A DNA stretch of 64,000 bases from assembly GCF_014904745.1 (NCBI RefSeq), contig NZ_JACZCS010000001.1:186001-250000 (forward strand), given 5' to 3'. The notes beneath the pieces are model-generated. The model saw only the letters and a program-made list of their open reading frames with translations. It was not told the origin of the DNA and did not search any database. Origin of the DNA: Oricola nitratireducens. Its GTDB lineage: Bacteria > Pseudomonadota > Alphaproteobacteria > Rhizobiales > Rhizobiaceae. Positions within the stretch are counted from its first letter, which is position 1. Each line of letters begins with the position of its first letter. Both the position numbers and the translations under genes were made by a program. Below, piece after piece: positions 9,850-19,863 of the stretch.

Positions 9850-10836
9850 CTAGACATTCTGCCAGCCGCCCGATTCCCCGGCGCGGTAGACCGCGTCGAT
9901 GAATTTCTGATTAGCGATCGAATTGGCCAGATCGAAAACCTCGACATCCTCGCCCCGCGCCTTGCGCGCGAAGGCCTCGACTTCCAGCTTGTACTGGCGC
10001 ACGCCCGGAAAGCGGAAGATCTGCGCGCCGTCATGGCCGGCATTGTGCAGCGTAATATAGGGATGGTCGTAGTCGCCGGCGTTGAACGGGCCGTGCACCT
10101 CAATGTAGCCCTTGTCGCCGTGGAAGACCATCACCTGGCGCAGCGCCATCTGGGTCGAGCAGTAGAAGGCGAGTTCGAAACCATCGAATTTGGCGCGCAC
10201 ATCGGCATAGATGTCGGTGCCGAAGACGGGATCGCGCTCGACCGTCGCCGAGACGGAGAGCGGCTCCTTGCCAGTGACGAAGCGGGTGGTGACCGTCGGA
10301 TAGACGCCGATATCGGGCAGGGCGCCGCCGCCAAGCTCGGGCTTGTTGCGCATGTTGGCCGGGTCGGTGTTGAAATAGGAAAAGGCGCCCTGGACCTGCC
10401 TGAGGCGGCCGATTGCGCCTTCGGCAACGAGCTCGCGGACCTTCGCCCATTGCGGGTGATAGGTGACCATGAAGGCCTCGGAAATCACCACGCCGTGCTT
10501 CTTTTCGGCCTCGACCAGCGGCGCGATATCACCAGCGTCGAGCGCCAGCGGCTTTTCGCAGAGCACGTGTTTGCCCGCTTCCGCCGCCTTCAGCGCCCAC
10601 TCGATATGTTGCGACGTGGGTAACGGCACGTAAACGCCGTCAACCATGTTTGAAGCCAGCAATTCCTCGTAGGATCCGAAGGCATGCGGCGCGCCGAAGC
10701 GGTCGGCGAGCGCGCGGGCGCGAGCCTCGTCACGGCTGGCAATCGCCGAAAGAACGCCGTTTTCCGCGTCGCAAATCGCCGGAATCACTTGCTCGCGGCC
10801 GATTTTCGCCGTCGACAACACACCCCATCTGAACAT
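9850..10836 (-). CDS. Gfo/Idh/MocA family NAD(P)-dependent oxidoreductase
   Basis: This is a soluble dehydrogenase acting on a sugar or inositol-like polyol. The N-terminal Rossmann segment is [16 protein letters not shown]; the family's catalytic lysine is in [13 protein letters not shown] (~87-99). The C-terminal alpha/beta domain includes [12 protein letters not shown]. Length 328 matches the family. GAGGAG sits eight bases before the ATG at 10836. It is transcribed alone, divergent from the SleB-like gene. The substrate cannot be told from sequence. Confidence 0.87.
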   Translation of the reverse strand: MFRWGVLSTAKIGREQVIPAICDAENGVLSAIASRDEARARALADRFGAPHAFGSYEELLASNMVDGVYVPLPTSQHIEWALKAAEAGKHVLCEKPLALDAGDIAPLVEAEKKHGVVISEAFMVTYHPQWAKVRELVAEGAIGRLRQVQGAFSYFNTDPANMRNKPELGGGALPDIGVYPTVTTRFVTGKEPLSVSATVERDPVFGTDIYADVRAKFDGFELAFYCSTQMALRQVMVFHGDKGYIEVHGPFNAGDYDHPYITLHNAGHDGAQIFRFPGVRQYKLEVEAFARKARGEDVEVFDLANSIANQKFIDAVYRAGESGGWQNV

Positions 10837-10970
10837 TGCAACTCTCCTCGTAACTGATCGGTTACCTTAACCGGTGGTGACCGCGCGGGCGAAAATGCCA
10901 CCACGCAAAACCACCGAATGGAAATTCGTGCGCCTCACACTTTCCCGATCAGTCTCGGGGGGCATGGCTC

Positions 10971-11588
10971 ATGAAGCGTTTTCTGACCCAGATCGGCGTT
11001 ATCAAGACGGTTTTGCTGATTTTTGCAACGCCATGCCTGGCGGATCCGTCGATCCTCGCCGCGCTCGACCTGCAGGACGCCCGGACCATCGCCCAGCCAT
11101 TTCCGTTTGCCACTATCGAAAAGACCGTCGAGACCATGCTCGACACCGAATCCACATGTCTCGCCGCGGCGCTCTATCACGAGGCGCGCGGCGAAACCAT
11201 CACGGGCCGGCTGGCGGTCGCCCGGGTGATCCTGAACAGGGAGCGCAGCGCCGCCTATCCGGACACGATCTGCGGCGTCGTCTACCAGGGGGCCGAAAAG
11301 CCCTTTCGCTGCCAGTTCTCCTTCGCGTGCGACGGAAAGCCGGATTTGCCGCGCGAGAAACGATCTTTCCGCAAGGCGATGACGCTGGCGCATGCGATCC
11401 TCAAGAAACACCTGACGGACTGCCTGAAAGCGGTCGATCCGCGCGAATTCCGGAACGGCAATTTCGACCAGATCACGCATTACCATACCGCGTCGGTGAA
11501 CCCGTCCTGGAGCAGCAAGCTCGACCGGATCGGCGAGATCGGAAACCACATTTTCTATCGCAGCGCGCGGGTGGCGCGGACGCTGTAA
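10971..11588 (+). CDS. Cell wall hydrolase, SleB family
   Basis: A 205-residue exported protein with an N-terminal signal sequence (MKR then a hydrophobic run ending near PCLA-DPS, ~residue 23). The SleB catalytic domain begins at CLAAALYHEARGE, where the Glu of YHEARGE is the family's catalytic acid, followed by VARVILNRE and CQFSF. SleB-type enzymes are lytic transglycosylases or amidases; in alphaproteobacteria they act in periplasmic peptidoglycan turnover rather than spore germination. It has its own promoter region (10837-10970) and ends 12 bases from the convergent nucleotidyltransferase. Confidence 0.88.
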   Translation: MKRFLTQIGVIKTVLLIFATPCLADPSILAALDLQDARTIAQPFPFATIEKTVETMLDTESTCLAAALYHEARGETITGRLAVARVILNRERSAAYPDTICGVVYQGAEKPFRCQFSFACDGKPDLPREKRSFRKAMTLAHAILKKHLTDCLKAVDPREFRNGNFDQITHYHTASVNPSWSSKLDRIGEIGNHIFYRSARVARTL

Positions 11589-11600
11589 GACCGGATACCG

Positions 11601-12203
11601 CTACCAGCTCTCGACCGTGACCTGCGGCCAAAGCGAGCAGGCGCGTTTCGCCTTCGCCATATGGGTTTCGCGGTTGTCGAGCGCGCGATTGGGGACGATC
11701 ACCAGCGAAAAGACATGATCGAGCCCGAACGGGGCGGTGACGGCGAGGCTGTCGTCTCCGAGCAGGCGCACGCCGACCGCATGCGTTTTAGAGGCAAAGT
11801 AATGCAATGAATGGGCGCTGCTTTCGTAGGCCGGACACTGGCGGCCGAAGCGGCTTTCATACCACAGATGCACACGCGCCTGGTTGCGGATCTCGGCCGG
11901 GACGGCAAGGCCGGCAAAGCGGTCGCCGCCGGCCTTGATGACCGCGTCCTCGGCTTCCCAGGACAGGTCCGAGCCGTCGAAATAGAAAAGATCGATGTCC
12001 TTGATGCCGTAACCGGGTTCGCGCCCGGTCAACGCGTTCCAGACGCTGTTGTAGATCGCGCCGGAAACGATCATCCAGTCGGGGAGATCGAAATCGCGGG
12101 CGCGTTGCAGCGCGTCGCGGACAAGCGGATCGGCCAGCAGGATCGCCTCCAGCTCACGGCGCTGGGCGTCATACGGCAATCCGGCGAAACGGCGAGGGTC
12201 CAT
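11601..12203 (-). CDS. Nucleotidyltransferase family protein (DUF925-like)
   Basis: A 200-residue protein resembling the NTP_transf_6/DUF925 family. The segment VSGAIYNSVWNALTG followed by YGIKDIDLFYFD contains the D-I-D pair expected of a minimal nucleotidyltransferase active site. Its substrate is unknown. The ATG at 12203 is preferred because the longer frame (to 12311) overlaps the upstream DUF1304 gene and its extra N-terminus is glycine-rich and unlike the family. It shares orientation with DUF1304 and may be co-transcribed. Confidence 0.78.
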   Translation of the reverse strand: MDPRRFAGLPYDAQRRELEAILLADPLVRDALQRARDFDLPDWMIVSGAIYNSVWNALTGREPGYGIKDIDLFYFDGSDLSWEAEDAVIKAGGDRFAGLAVPAEIRNQARVHLWYESRFGRQCPAYESSAHSLHYFASKTHAVGVRLLGDDSLAVTAPFGLDHVFSLVIVPNRALDNRETHMAKAKRACSLWPQVTVESW

Positions 12204-12256
12204 TGCCGCATAAGGAAGCGATTCGCCGCGCCGATCAATGGCCGGGCGGATCGTCC

Positions 12257-12622
12257 CTAAAGAACCCAGACCGCCACCATGGCGATCGCCGCCGGGACCG
12301 CCTGCACCCACAATATCCGCCGCGAAAAACTCAGCGCGCCGTAGAGGCCGGCGGCGATGACGCAGGCGAGAAAGAAAGTGGCGATGGCCTGCGCGGCGTC
12401 CGGCGCGCCGACGGGAAACAGCGACCAGACAAGGCCGGCGGCCAGAAAGCCGTTATAGAGGCCCTGATTACCGGCGAGCACCTTGGTCGCGGCGGCCGCT
12501 TCCGGCGTGTTGCGGAAGACCTTCATGCCCTGCGGCTTATCCCAGAGAAACATCTCCAGCACCAGGAACAGCAGATGTTCGAGGGCGACGACAGCAACGA
12601 GTATTTGCGCCAGGGCGGACAT
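12257..12622 (-). CDS. DUF1304 family small membrane protein
   Basis: A 121-residue protein with four hydrophobic segments. The N-terminal pattern ALEHLLFLVLEMFLW and the central LAGNQGLYNGFLAAGL match the DUF1304 family, whose function is unknown. It is followed on the same strand by the nucleotidyltransferase after about 50 bases. Confidence 0.8.
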   Translation of the reverse strand: MSALAQILVAVVALEHLLFLVLEMFLWDKPQGMKVFRNTPEAAAATKVLAGNQGLYNGFLAAGLVWSLFPVGAPDAAQAIATFFLACVIAAGLYGALSFSRRILWVQAVPAAIAMVAVWVL

Positions 12623-12712
12623 GGTCTTCTCCCGAAAGGTTCGTATGAAGCCTAGCCGGGAACCGAAAATCGGGGAAGGCGGAAGCGCATCGCTCCGCCT
12701 CCCGGTGCCGAA

Positions 12713-15118
12713 TCAGCCGCGCAGGACGCCGCCGGCTTTTCCGACATTGTCGACGATCTTCGCCGACAGCGCCTCGAGGTCCTCGTCGGTGAGCGTGCGG
12801 TCGACCGGCTGGATGGAGACTTCCAGCGCGACCGACTTCTTGCCCTCGCCGAGAGAAGCCCCTTCGAAGACGTCGAAGACGTTGACACTGGTGATCAGCT
12901 TCTTGTCGGCGCCGGAGACGGCACGCAGCAGCGCCTGCGCCGTGACATCCTTGTCGACGACGAAGGCATAGTCGCGCCGGAGCATCTGGAAGGGCGAAAT
13001 TTCCAGTACCGGCTTGGTGCGCGTCGCCTTCTTCTTCGGCTCGGGAATGGCGTCGATATAGACCTCGAAACCGCACAGCGCCCCGGAAACGTCGAGGGCT
13101 TCCAGCGTGCGCGGATGGAACTCGCCGAAGGTGCCGAGCACCATTTTCGGGCCGAGCTTGATGACGCCGGAGCGGCCGGGGTGATACCAGCCGGGCGCGC
13201 CGGTCTCGATCTGCAGGTTGGCGACGGGCGCACCGCAGGCTTCGAGCACGGCGATCGCATCGGCCTTGGCATCGAAGACGCCGACCGGCGCACCGTTGCC
13301 GGCCCAGTGACGGCCGCCGCCGGCGAGAGCGGCGGTGCCGCGGCGGATACCGCCGGCAACACGGCGTTGCGCCTCGGGCGTATCGCCCTCATAGGTCGCC
13401 GCGACCTCGAACAGCGCGACATCGCCGATGCCCTGGTCGGCATTGCGCTGGGCAGCGGCGAGCAGGCCCGGCAGCAGCGACGGGCGCATGTCGCTCATGT
13501 CGGCGGCAATCGGGTTGGCGAGTTTCAGCGCGCCGCTGCCGCCGCCGAAGAGTTCGGCATGTTTCGCCGGAATGAAGGACCAGGAGACGGATTCCATCAT
13601 ACCGCGCACGGCGAGCGCGCGCTTGGCGGCACGAGTGCGGATCTGCAGCGTCGTCAGGATCTTCGCATTGACCGCGCCATGGCTCGGCAGCGGCTGCGGG
13701 TCGATGTTGTCCTCGCCGTGGATGCGCATGACTTCCTCGACCAGATCGGCCTTGCCCTCGACGTCGAACATTCGCCAGGACGGCACCGAAACGTCGACCT
13801 CGACGCCGGAGCCCGAGACGCCGAAGCCGAGACGCTTGAGGATCGCGGTCGATTCCTCGGCGGGAACCTCGATGCCGATCAGCCGCTTGACCTCGGAGAA
13901 GGGGAAGGAAATCACCTTCGGCTCGTAGTCCTTGTAGCCGACAATCTCGGGCTCGGTGGGCGTGCCGCCGCAGAAATCGAGCACCATCTGCGTCGCCAGT
14001 TCCATGCCGTCGACCATGAATTGCGGATCGACGCCGCGCTCGAAGCGGTAGCGGGCATCGGTGATGATGCCGAGATCGCGGCCGGTGCGGGCGATGTTCA
14101 TCGGGTTCCACAGGGCGGACTCGATCAACACGTCGGTGGTGTTCTCGTCGCAGCCGGAATGCTCGCCGCCCATGATGCCGGCGATGGATTCGACGCCATT
14201 CGCATCGGCGATCACGCACATCTCCGGCGTCAGCTCGTATTCGCGCTCGTCGAGCGCGAGGACCTTCTCGCCCTCCTTCGCCCGGCGGACCGTCAGATTG
14301 CCGGCGACCTTGCCGGCGTCGAAGACGTGCAGCGGGCGGCCGCGGTCGAAGGTGACGTAGTTGGTGATGTCGACCAGCGCATTGATGGGCCTGAGGCCGA
14401 TGGCGATCAGGCGCTGCTGCAGCCAGGCCGGCGACGCGCCGTTTTTCACGCCCGTCACCATGCGTAGGGCGAAGCCCGGGCAAAGATCCTCGTCCTCGAT
14501 CATCACCTCGATCGGGCATGCGCCCTCGCCGTTGGCCGGCTTCACGTCCGGTGTCTTCAGTGTGCCGAGGCCGGCGGCGGCGAGATCGCGGGCGATGCCC
14601 GACACGCCGGTGCAGTCGGCGCGGTCGGGCGTCAGCCCGATCTCGATGACCGGATCGTCAAGGCCGGCATAGGCGGCGAAGGACGTGCCGACCGGCGCGT
14701 CTTCGGGCAGGTCGATAATGCCGGTATGGGCGTCGGAGATCTGCAGTTCGCGCTCCGAGCACATCATGCCGTGGCTTTCGACGCCGCGGATCTTGCCGAC
14801 AGCGAGCGTCACGTCGATGCCGGGAACATAGGCGCCGGGCGCGGCAAAGGCGCCGATCAGGCCGGCGCGCGCGTTCGGAGCGCCGCAGACGACCTGGATC
14901 GGCTTGCCGTCACCGGTATCGACGGCGAGCACGCGCAGGCGGTCGGCGTCGGGATGCTGTTCGGCGGTGAGGACCCTGGCGATCACGAAGGGCTTGAAGA
15001 CCGCCTTGTCGTCGACGGCCTCGACCTCGAGGCCGATCTGCGTCAGCTTCTCGACGATCTCGTCGAGCGTGGCGTCGGTGTCCAGATGGTCCTTCAACCA
15101 GGAAAGGGTGAATTTCAT
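12713..15118 (-). CDS. pheT: Phenylalanyl-tRNA synthetase, beta subunit
   Basis: The beta chain of the alpha2-beta2 enzyme that charges tRNA-Phe. Domains in order: N-terminal tRNA-binding OB fold (~40-150, with [11 protein letters not shown]), the B3/B4 editing domain (~200-400), the B5 domain (~400-475), the catalytic-like module, and a C-terminal ferredoxin-like anticodon-binding domain (~705-801, beginning [16 protein letters not shown]). The 801-residue length is standard. It starts 13 bases after pheS on the same strand. Confidence 0.98.
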   Translation of the reverse strand: MKFTLSWLKDHLDTDATLDEIVEKLTQIGLEVEAVDDKAVFKPFVIARVLTAEQHPDADRLRVLAVDTGDGKPIQVVCGAPNARAGLIGAFAAPGAYVPGIDVTLAVGKIRGVESHGMMCSERELQISDAHTGIIDLPEDAPVGTSFAAYAGLDDPVIEIGLTPDRADCTGVSGIARDLAAAGLGTLKTPDVKPANGEGACPIEVMIEDEDLCPGFALRMVTGVKNGASPAWLQQRLIAIGLRPINALVDITNYVTFDRGRPLHVFDAGKVAGNLTVRRAKEGEKVLALDEREYELTPEMCVIADANGVESIAGIMGGEHSGCDENTTDVLIESALWNPMNIARTGRDLGIITDARYRFERGVDPQFMVDGMELATQMVLDFCGGTPTEPEIVGYKDYEPKVISFPFSEVKRLIGIEVPAEESTAILKRLGFGVSGSGVEVDVSVPSWRMFDVEGKADLVEEVMRIHGEDNIDPQPLPSHGAVNAKILTTLQIRTRAAKRALAVRGMMESVSWSFIPAKHAELFGGGSGALKLANPIAADMSDMRPSLLPGLLAAAQRNADQGIGDVALFEVAATYEGDTPEAQRRVAGGIRRGTAALAGGGRHWAGNGAPVGVFDAKADAIAVLEACGAPVANLQIETGAPGWYHPGRSGVIKLGPKMVLGTFGEFHPRTLEALDVSGALCGFEVYIDAIPEPKKKATRTKPVLEISPFQMLRRDYAFVVDKDVTAQALLRAVSGADKKLITSVNVFDVFEGASLGEGKKSVALEVSIQPVDRTLTDEDLEALSAKIVDNVGKAGGVLRG

Positions 15119-15131
15119 CGATCTGTCCTGT

Positions 15132-16220
15132 CTAGCTGCTCAGGCCGCCGAACAAGGTCGGCATGTCGAGCGGGCGGAATCCGTAGTGGGAGAGCCAGCG
15201 CACGTCGGCGTCGAAGAAGGCGCGCAGGTCGGGCATGCCGTATTTCAGCATGGCCAAACGGTCGATGCCGATGCCCCAGGCAAAGCCCTGATACTCGTCG
15301 GGATCGAGGCCGCCGAAGCGCAAGACGTTCGGATGGACCATGCCGCAGCCGAGGATCTCCATCCAGTCGGTGCCCTCGCCGAAGCGCACTTCGCCGGGTT
15401 TCGAGCGGTCGCACTGGATATCGACCTCCATCGACGGCTCGGTGAAGGGGAAGAAGGACGGCCGGAAGCGCATATTGATGTGCTCGACCTCGAAGAAGGC
15501 CTTGCAGAACTCGGTCAGCACCCATTTCAGGTTGGCGACATTGGCGTGGCGGTCGATCACCAGCCCCTCGACCTGATGGAACATCGGCGAGTGGGTCGCG
15601 TCGGAATCCTGGCGGTAGGTCTTGCCCGGAATGATGATGCGGATCGGCGGCTTCTGCGTCTCCATGGTGTGGATCTGCACCGGCGAGGTGTGGGTGCGCA
15701 GAAGCTTGCGCTCGCCGTTCTCGCCGGGCGGGAAGAAGAATGTGTCGTGCATCTCGCGCGCCGGGTGGCCTTCCGGGAAATTCAGCGCGGTGAAGTTGTA
15801 ATAGTCGGTCTCGATATCCGGGCCCTCGGCGATGGAGAAGCCCATGTCGGCGAAGATCGCGGTCAGCTCGTCGGTGACCTGGGTGATCGGGTGGATGCGG
15901 CCGGTCTCGGCCGGCGACGGGCGAACGGGGAGCGTCACGTCGACGGTCTCGGTCGCCAGCCGCGCGTCGATGGCGGCGTCGCGCAGTTCTGCCTTGCGGG
16001 CATTGATCGCCGCCGTCACCCGGTCGCGCAGGCCGTTGATCGCCGGGCCCATGACCTGGCGCTCCTCCTGTGTCATCTTGCCGAGCGTCTTCAACTGCTC
16101 CGACACGGAGCCCTTCTTGCCGATGGCGCCGACGCGCACCGCCTCGATCGCCGCCTCGTCGGCAGCGGCGGCGATGTCGGCCATCAATCCTTGTTCGAGG
16201 CTTTCCAGTTCCTGAAGCAT
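15132..16220 (-). CDS. pheS: Phenylalanyl-tRNA synthetase, alpha subunit
   Basis: The catalytic alpha chain of Phe-tRNA synthetase, a class II enzyme. The N-terminal ~85 residues form the coiled-coil tRNA-binding arm. Class II motif 2 is seen at [14 protein letters not shown], the phenylalanine-site region at [17 protein letters not shown], and motif 3 at [16 protein letters not shown]. Length 362 is normal. Upstream, between rplT and this gene, lies a hairpin-plus-T-run terminator (16275-16312), so expression may be partly separated from the ribosomal protein genes. Confidence 0.98.
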   Translation of the reverse strand: MLQELESLEQGLMADIAAAADEAAIEAVRVGAIGKKGSVSEQLKTLGKMTQEERQVMGPAINGLRDRVTAAINARKAELRDAAIDARLATETVDVTLPVRPSPAETGRIHPITQVTDELTAIFADMGFSIAEGPDIETDYYNFTALNFPEGHPAREMHDTFFFPPGENGERKLLRTHTSPVQIHTMETQKPPIRIIIPGKTYRQDSDATHSPMFHQVEGLVIDRHANVANLKWVLTEFCKAFFEVEHINMRFRPSFFPFTEPSMEVDIQCDRSKPGEVRFGEGTDWMEILGCGMVHPNVLRFGGLDPDEYQGFAWGIGIDRLAMLKYGMPDLRAFFDADVRWLSHYGFRPLDMPTLFGGLSS

Positions 16221-16274
16221 GTTCCGTTTCCGGTTTCGTTTGCGGCGTTCCTTAGCGCCGCCATATCAAAGTTC

Positions 16275-16312
16275 AAAGAAAAACCCGCGTCTGGACCGGC
16301 CAGCGCGGGTTT
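16275..16312 (-). terminator. Intrinsic terminator/attenuator between rplT and pheS
   Basis: On the minus strand AACCCGCG ... CGCGGGTT form an eight-base-pair stem (16282-16289 with 16305-16312) directly followed by TTTTTCTTT. It lies in the 120-base gap between the rplT stop and the pheS start. It would end rpmI-rplT transcripts or act as an attenuator for pheST; I see no Phe-rich leader peptide. Confidence 0.8.
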
Positions 16313-16341
16313 CTCATGATTGCGATCGAGAAAGCGCTGAC

Positions 16342-16743
16342 TTAGCGGACAGCGCTTTCAAACGCGTTCGGCGTGGTATCCTTGAGATAGGCGAGGGCTT
16401 CCTTCGCCTTGCCGACCAGCGCCTCGAAGGCCTGCGGCTCGTGGATCGCCATGTCGGACATGACCTTGCGGTCGAGTTCGATGCCGGCCTTGTTGAGACC
16501 GTCGATCAGGCGGCCATAGGTCAGGCCGTGCTCGCGCGCGGCGGCGTTGATACGCTGGATCCACAGCGAGCGGAAATTCCGCTTGCGCACCTTGCGGTCG
16601 CGATAGGCGTACTGCATCGACTTGTCGACAGCCGCCTTGGCGGTGCGGATCGTATTCTTGCGGCGGCCGTAAAAGCCTTCCGCCTTCTTCAGAATTTTCT
16701 TGTGCTTGGCGTGGGCTGTCACGCCGCGTTTTACACGTGCCAT
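16342..16743 (-). CDS. rplT: 50S ribosomal protein L20
   Basis: Starts [18 protein letters not shown] and contains the basic segment [14 protein letters not shown], both diagnostic of L20, an early-assembly 23S rRNA-binding protein. The body [20 protein letters not shown] is typical. The 133-residue length includes a short acidic C-terminal extension seen in alphaproteobacteria. It lies 31 bases downstream of rpmI. In other bacteria L20 represses its own operon by binding leader RNA. Confidence 0.98.
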   Translation of the reverse strand: MARVKRGVTAHAKHKKILKKAEGFYGRRKNTIRTAKAAVDKSMQYAYRDRKVRKRNFRSLWIQRINAAAREHGLTYGRLIDGLNKAGIELDRKVMSDMAIHEPQAFEALVGKAKEALAYLKDTTPNAFESAVR

Positions 16744-16774
16744 GGGTTAACTCCTTGGTTCCGGTCGTGACGGC

Positions 16775-16975
16775 TCAGCTGCCGTAGGGCATCATTTTCT
16801 TGACGATCTTGGCATCCTGATCCGACAGCACCATGGTGCCGCGCGCATCGCGGATGAACTTGTTGGACCGCTTGATCATGCCATGCTGCTTGCCTGCGGC
16901 GGCAACCTTGACCTTACCTGTGGCCGTGATCTTGAAGCGCTTCTTCACAGAAGACTTCGTCTTCATCTTGGGCAT
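16775..16975 (-). CDS. rpmI: 50S ribosomal protein L35
   Basis: A 66-residue basic protein beginning [17 protein letters not shown] and containing [18 protein letters not shown], diagnostic of L35. The start at 16975 is fixed by GGAGAG seven bases upstream; the longer frame to 17026 lacks any family resemblance. First gene of rpmI-rplT; its promoter and a leader of about 160 bases lie upstream. Confidence 0.97.
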   Translation of the reverse strand: MPKMKTKSSVKKRFKITATGKVKVAAAGKQHGMIKRSNKFIRDARGTMVLSDQDAKIVKKMMPYGS

Positions 16976-17141
16976 TTTGCTCTCCGTTTTTATCTGCGCC
17001 ATCGCGGCTTCTCGAGGTCCGGTCAAAAACCGGTTGCCCGCCTGCCGGACTTGCCGTCGCGGAACTTGCCCTCAAACGATGTACGTTGTTTTGCATTCGG
17101 AACGGACACGGCATGCCCTGCCGGACCGTTCGGGACGCGGC

Positions 17142-17170
17142 TCTATAGACTCGAAGCCCCCCAAATGCAA
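17142..17170 (-). promoter_or_regulatory. Sigma-70-type promoter for rpmI-rplT
   Basis: On the minus strand TTGCAT (-35, 17170-17165) and TATAGA (-10, 17147-17142) are separated by exactly 17 bases and point at rpmI. Transcription would start near 17135, giving a leader of about 160 bases that includes the short hairpin CCGGT-TTTTG-ACCGG. Confidence 0.6.
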
Positions 17171-17204
17171 GCATTCAGGTGCATTGTGAGAGGGCAGACA
17201 CACA

Positions 17205-17831
17205 ATGACCGCCAAGGAACGATTCCTTTCGAACGCCTATTCGGTCAAGACGGATGAAGAAACCCGCGCTTTATACGACAGATGGGCCGAGGTCTATGAC
17301 GAGGAACTGACCGAAAACAGCTACCGTCAGCCGGCGCGATGCGCCGAGGCTCTGCGCATCCTGTGCGATCCGCAGGATTGCGAAGTCCTCGATGTCGGCT
17401 GCGGATCGGGCCTGTCCGGCCTGGCGCTCAGGGCAACCGGATTCGACTTCGTCGACGGTTGCGACTTTTCGCCGGGCATGCTCGCCAAGGCCGAACAGTC
17501 CGGCCATTACCGGCGGCTGTTTGCGACCAATCTCAATGAACCGCCGATGGACGTCGAAGACGCTTCCTATGACGCGGCAACCTGCGTCGGCGTCTTCTCC
17601 TTCGGCCATGTCTCGCCGGATGCGCTCGACGACATATTGCGGGTCGTGAAGCCGGGCGGCGCGCTGGTGATCGGGCTGAACGACCATTTCTACCAGGAAG
17701 GCTCGCTGACGCGGAAACTCGCGGCGCTGGAAAACGCCGGCAAGCTCAGCGTGAAGAGCAGCGAACATGGCGAACACATCCCGGGCACCGGGCTTTCGGG
17801 CTGGGTGATCAGCGCACAGAAGGCGGGCTGA
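17205..17831 (+). CDS. Class I SAM-dependent methyltransferase
   Basis: A 208-residue soluble methyltransferase. The SAM-binding motif I is CEVLDVGCGSGLSGLAL (~61-77); the acidic motif II follows at VDGCDFSPGMLAKA, and motif IV at YDAATCVGVFSFGH. GAGAGGG precedes the ATG. It is transcribed alone, divergent from rpmI, and ends close to the convergent histidine kinase gene. The substrate is unknown; the short form resembles small-molecule methyltransferases. Confidence 0.85.
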   Translation: MTAKERFLSNAYSVKTDEETRALYDRWAEVYDEELTENSYRQPARCAEALRILCDPQDCEVLDVGCGSGLSGLALRATGFDFVDGCDFSPGMLAKAEQSGHYRRLFATNLNEPPMDVEDASYDAATCVGVFSFGHVSPDALDDILRVVKPGGALVIGLNDHFYQEGSLTRKLAALENAGKLSVKSSEHGEHIPGTGLSGWVISAQKAG

Positions 17832-17844
17832 GACCGGTCGCGTC

Positions 17845-19197
17845 TCAGGCGGGGCTGGTCCTGCGGGCCGCCGCGGCGGCCGGCAGGACGATGCGCGCCA
17901 GAAGCCCCCCCTCGGGCGAACGCTCCAGCGCCAGCGACCCGCCATAGGCTTCGGCGATCTCGCGTGAGATCGTCAGGCCGAGACCGGTCTCGCTTTCCGG
18001 ATCGCCGGCATGCACGCCGCGTTCGAGAATCCGCTCCAGATCCTGCGCGGCGATGCCCGGTCCGTCATCCGCGACCTCGATGACGATTTCCGAATGGCGA
18101 CGCCGCGCCGTCAGACGAACCTCGGACTTGGCCCATTTGCGCGCGTTGTCAAGAATATTGCCGAGCGCCTCGGCGAGATCGGCGGTGTCGATCGGCGTCG
18201 CGAGGCCGTCGGCCACGTCGACCTGCCACTTTAGCTTGCGCGAGGCGGGTATCGCCGCAATCACGTTGACCAGCTTGGCGGCGATAACATCGAGGGCGCC
18301 GCCCTCGCTCCGGCCCACGCCCATGCGGGCGCGCTGGAGCTGGCGGTCGGCGCGACGGCGGATCATCGCGACATGTTCGGCGATCGGGCCGCCGGTATCG
18401 GGCGGCAGGGTCTCCGCGACCTGGAGGATCGCGGTGAGCGGCGTTTTCAGGCCGTGGGCGAGATCGGCGGCGCGGGCGCGCGCACGATCCAGCGCCTGTG
18501 CCTTCTCGTCGAGCAGATCATTGATCTCGGCAACCAGCGGCTTGAGCTCGCTCGGGACCTCCGAGCGCAGCTTGTTGGCGGCGCCGGTGCGGACATTCGC
18601 GACCTCGGCCTGGAGCATGGCCAGCGGCCGCAGTCCGACCAGCACCTGCAGGGCCGCCGCCAGCATCAGCAGCAAGGCCGTCAAACCGAGCATGGTGGCG
18701 AGTTCGCGCCGGAAATCGGCCAGGGCCGAATCGATTTCGGCGACAGGGAACGCGGCGAAGAAATCGACCGCGCGCGGGCCATCGGACGCGTCGAAGGACA
18801 AGATGCGGTCGAGCACCAGCATCGGCTCGCCGTCCGGTCCCTCGCCGGTGCGGAACGCGCGGTAGGACGACGGCGCAAGACTGGCAGCTTCGATGGAAGT
18901 ATCCCACAGCGAGCGCGAGCGGAGTTCGACGCCGTCATCGGAGCGAACCTCCCAATAACGGCCGCCAGCGGGCAGGGAAAAGCGGGGATCGGGCGGCGTT
19001 CCGTCGAGCACCGGCGCGCCGCCGGAAAATTCGAGGCCCGCGGCAAGCGTGTCGATCACGGTCGTCATCTCCCGCTCGTACTGGGCGGCGACATAACCGG
19101 AGAAGATCTGCTGCAGGCTGATCCATGTGGCGACGATGCCAAGGGCGATGAAGAAGAAAGCGCCGGCAAACAGGCGGAATTTCAGCGACCCGCTCAC
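17845..19197 (-). CDS. Sensor histidine kinase, PhoQ-like
   Basis: A 450-residue inner-membrane sensor kinase: N-terminal transmembrane helix (~10-30), a periplasmic domain of ~130 residues, a second helix (~165-190), a HAMP-like linker, then the H-box ADLAHGLKTPLTAIL with the phospho-acceptor His. The ATP-binding boxes are DNARKWA (N), DDGPGIA (G1) and TGLGLTISREI (G2). The GLKTPL form of the H-box is shared with PhoQ-type kinases. The GTG start overlaps the regulator's stop (GTGA), so the two are translationally coupled. The ligand is unknown; two acidic exported proteins encoded upstream may modulate it. Confidence 0.92.
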   Translation of the reverse strand: MSGSLKFRLFAGAFFFIALGIVATWISLQQIFSGYVAAQYEREMTTVIDTLAAGLEFSGGAPVLDGTPPDPRFSLPAGGRYWEVRSDDGVELRSRSLWDTSIEAASLAPSSYRAFRTGEGPDGEPMLVLDRILSFDASDGPRAVDFFAAFPVAEIDSALADFRRELATMLGLTALLLMLAAALQVLVGLRPLAMLQAEVANVRTGAANKLRSEVPSELKPLVAEINDLLDEKAQALDRARARAADLAHGLKTPLTAILQVAETLPPDTGGPIAEHVAMIRRRADRQLQRARMGVGRSEGGALDVIAAKLVNVIAAIPASRKLKWQVDVADGLATPIDTADLAEALGNILDNARKWAKSEVRLTARRRHSEIVIEVADDGPGIAAQDLERILERGVHAGDPESETGLGLTISREIAEAYGGSLALERSPEGGLLARIVLPAAAAARRTSPA

Positions 19198-19859
19198 GCT
19201 TCCTCCCCGCCGAGCGTGTATCCGAAGCCCCGCCTCGTCTGGATCGCGTCGGGCGCGGTCTTGCGGCGTATGCGCTTGACCATCGCCTCGACGGCGTTCT
19301 TGGCGGAATCGTCGTCGCGGCCCTGAACGTGACGGGCCAGGTCATAGGCGGAAACGACGGCTTGCGGATCGGCCATCAGCAGGACCACCGCACGGTATTC
19401 CTGCGGCGACAGGTCGACGGGAGCGCCGTCGAACAGGATGACCTTGCGCACCTCGTCGTGCCGGAACCGGCCGACCTCGGCGGGTTGCGCCTGTGCGGGA
19501 GCGCTGCGGCGCAACAGTGCTTTCAGGCGCGCGAGCAGTTCCTCGTTGCGGAACGGCTTCGGCAGGTAATCATCGGCGCCCGCGTCGAACCCGTCGACGC
19601 GCTCCATCCAGGAGCCGCGCGCAGTGAGGATGAGAACGGGAATCATGTTGCCGCTTCGGCGCCAGCGCCGGAGCAGGGTCAGCCCGTCCAGTTCGGGCAG
19701 ACCGAGATCGAGGATGACGGCGTCGTAGCCGCCGAGATCGCCCTTTTCCCATGCTTCGAGGCCGTTGGCGCTGTGATCGACGACATATCCCTCGCGGCTC
19801 AGCGCCTCGATCACATGGCCGGCAATGACCGGATCGTCTTCGGCAAACAATATCCGCAT
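19194..19859 (-). CDS. Response regulator, OmpR/PhoP type
   Basis: A 221-residue transcription factor. The receiver domain has the acidic pair in LFAEDDPVI (residues 8-9), the phospho-acceptor Asp51 in AVILDLGLPELDG, and the conserved Lys in DDYLPKPF. The C-terminal winged helix (~125-215) is of the OmpR type. Start chosen at the ATG 19859, matching the family. It starts four bases after the stop of the PepSY-domain gene and overlaps the kinase gene. It presumably controls envelope genes including its own operon; targets unknown. Confidence 0.92.
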   Translation of the reverse strand: MRILFAEDDPVIAGHVIEALSREGYVVDHSANGLEAWEKGDLGGYDAVILDLGLPELDGLTLLRRWRRSGNMIPVLILTARGSWMERVDGFDAGADDYLPKPFRNEELLARLKALLRRSAPAQAQPAEVGRFRHDEVRKVILFDGAPVDLSPQEYRAVVLLMADPQAVVSAYDLARHVQGRDDDSAKNAVEAMVKRIRRKTAPDAIQTRRGFGYTLGGEEA

Positions 19860-19863
19860 GGCG

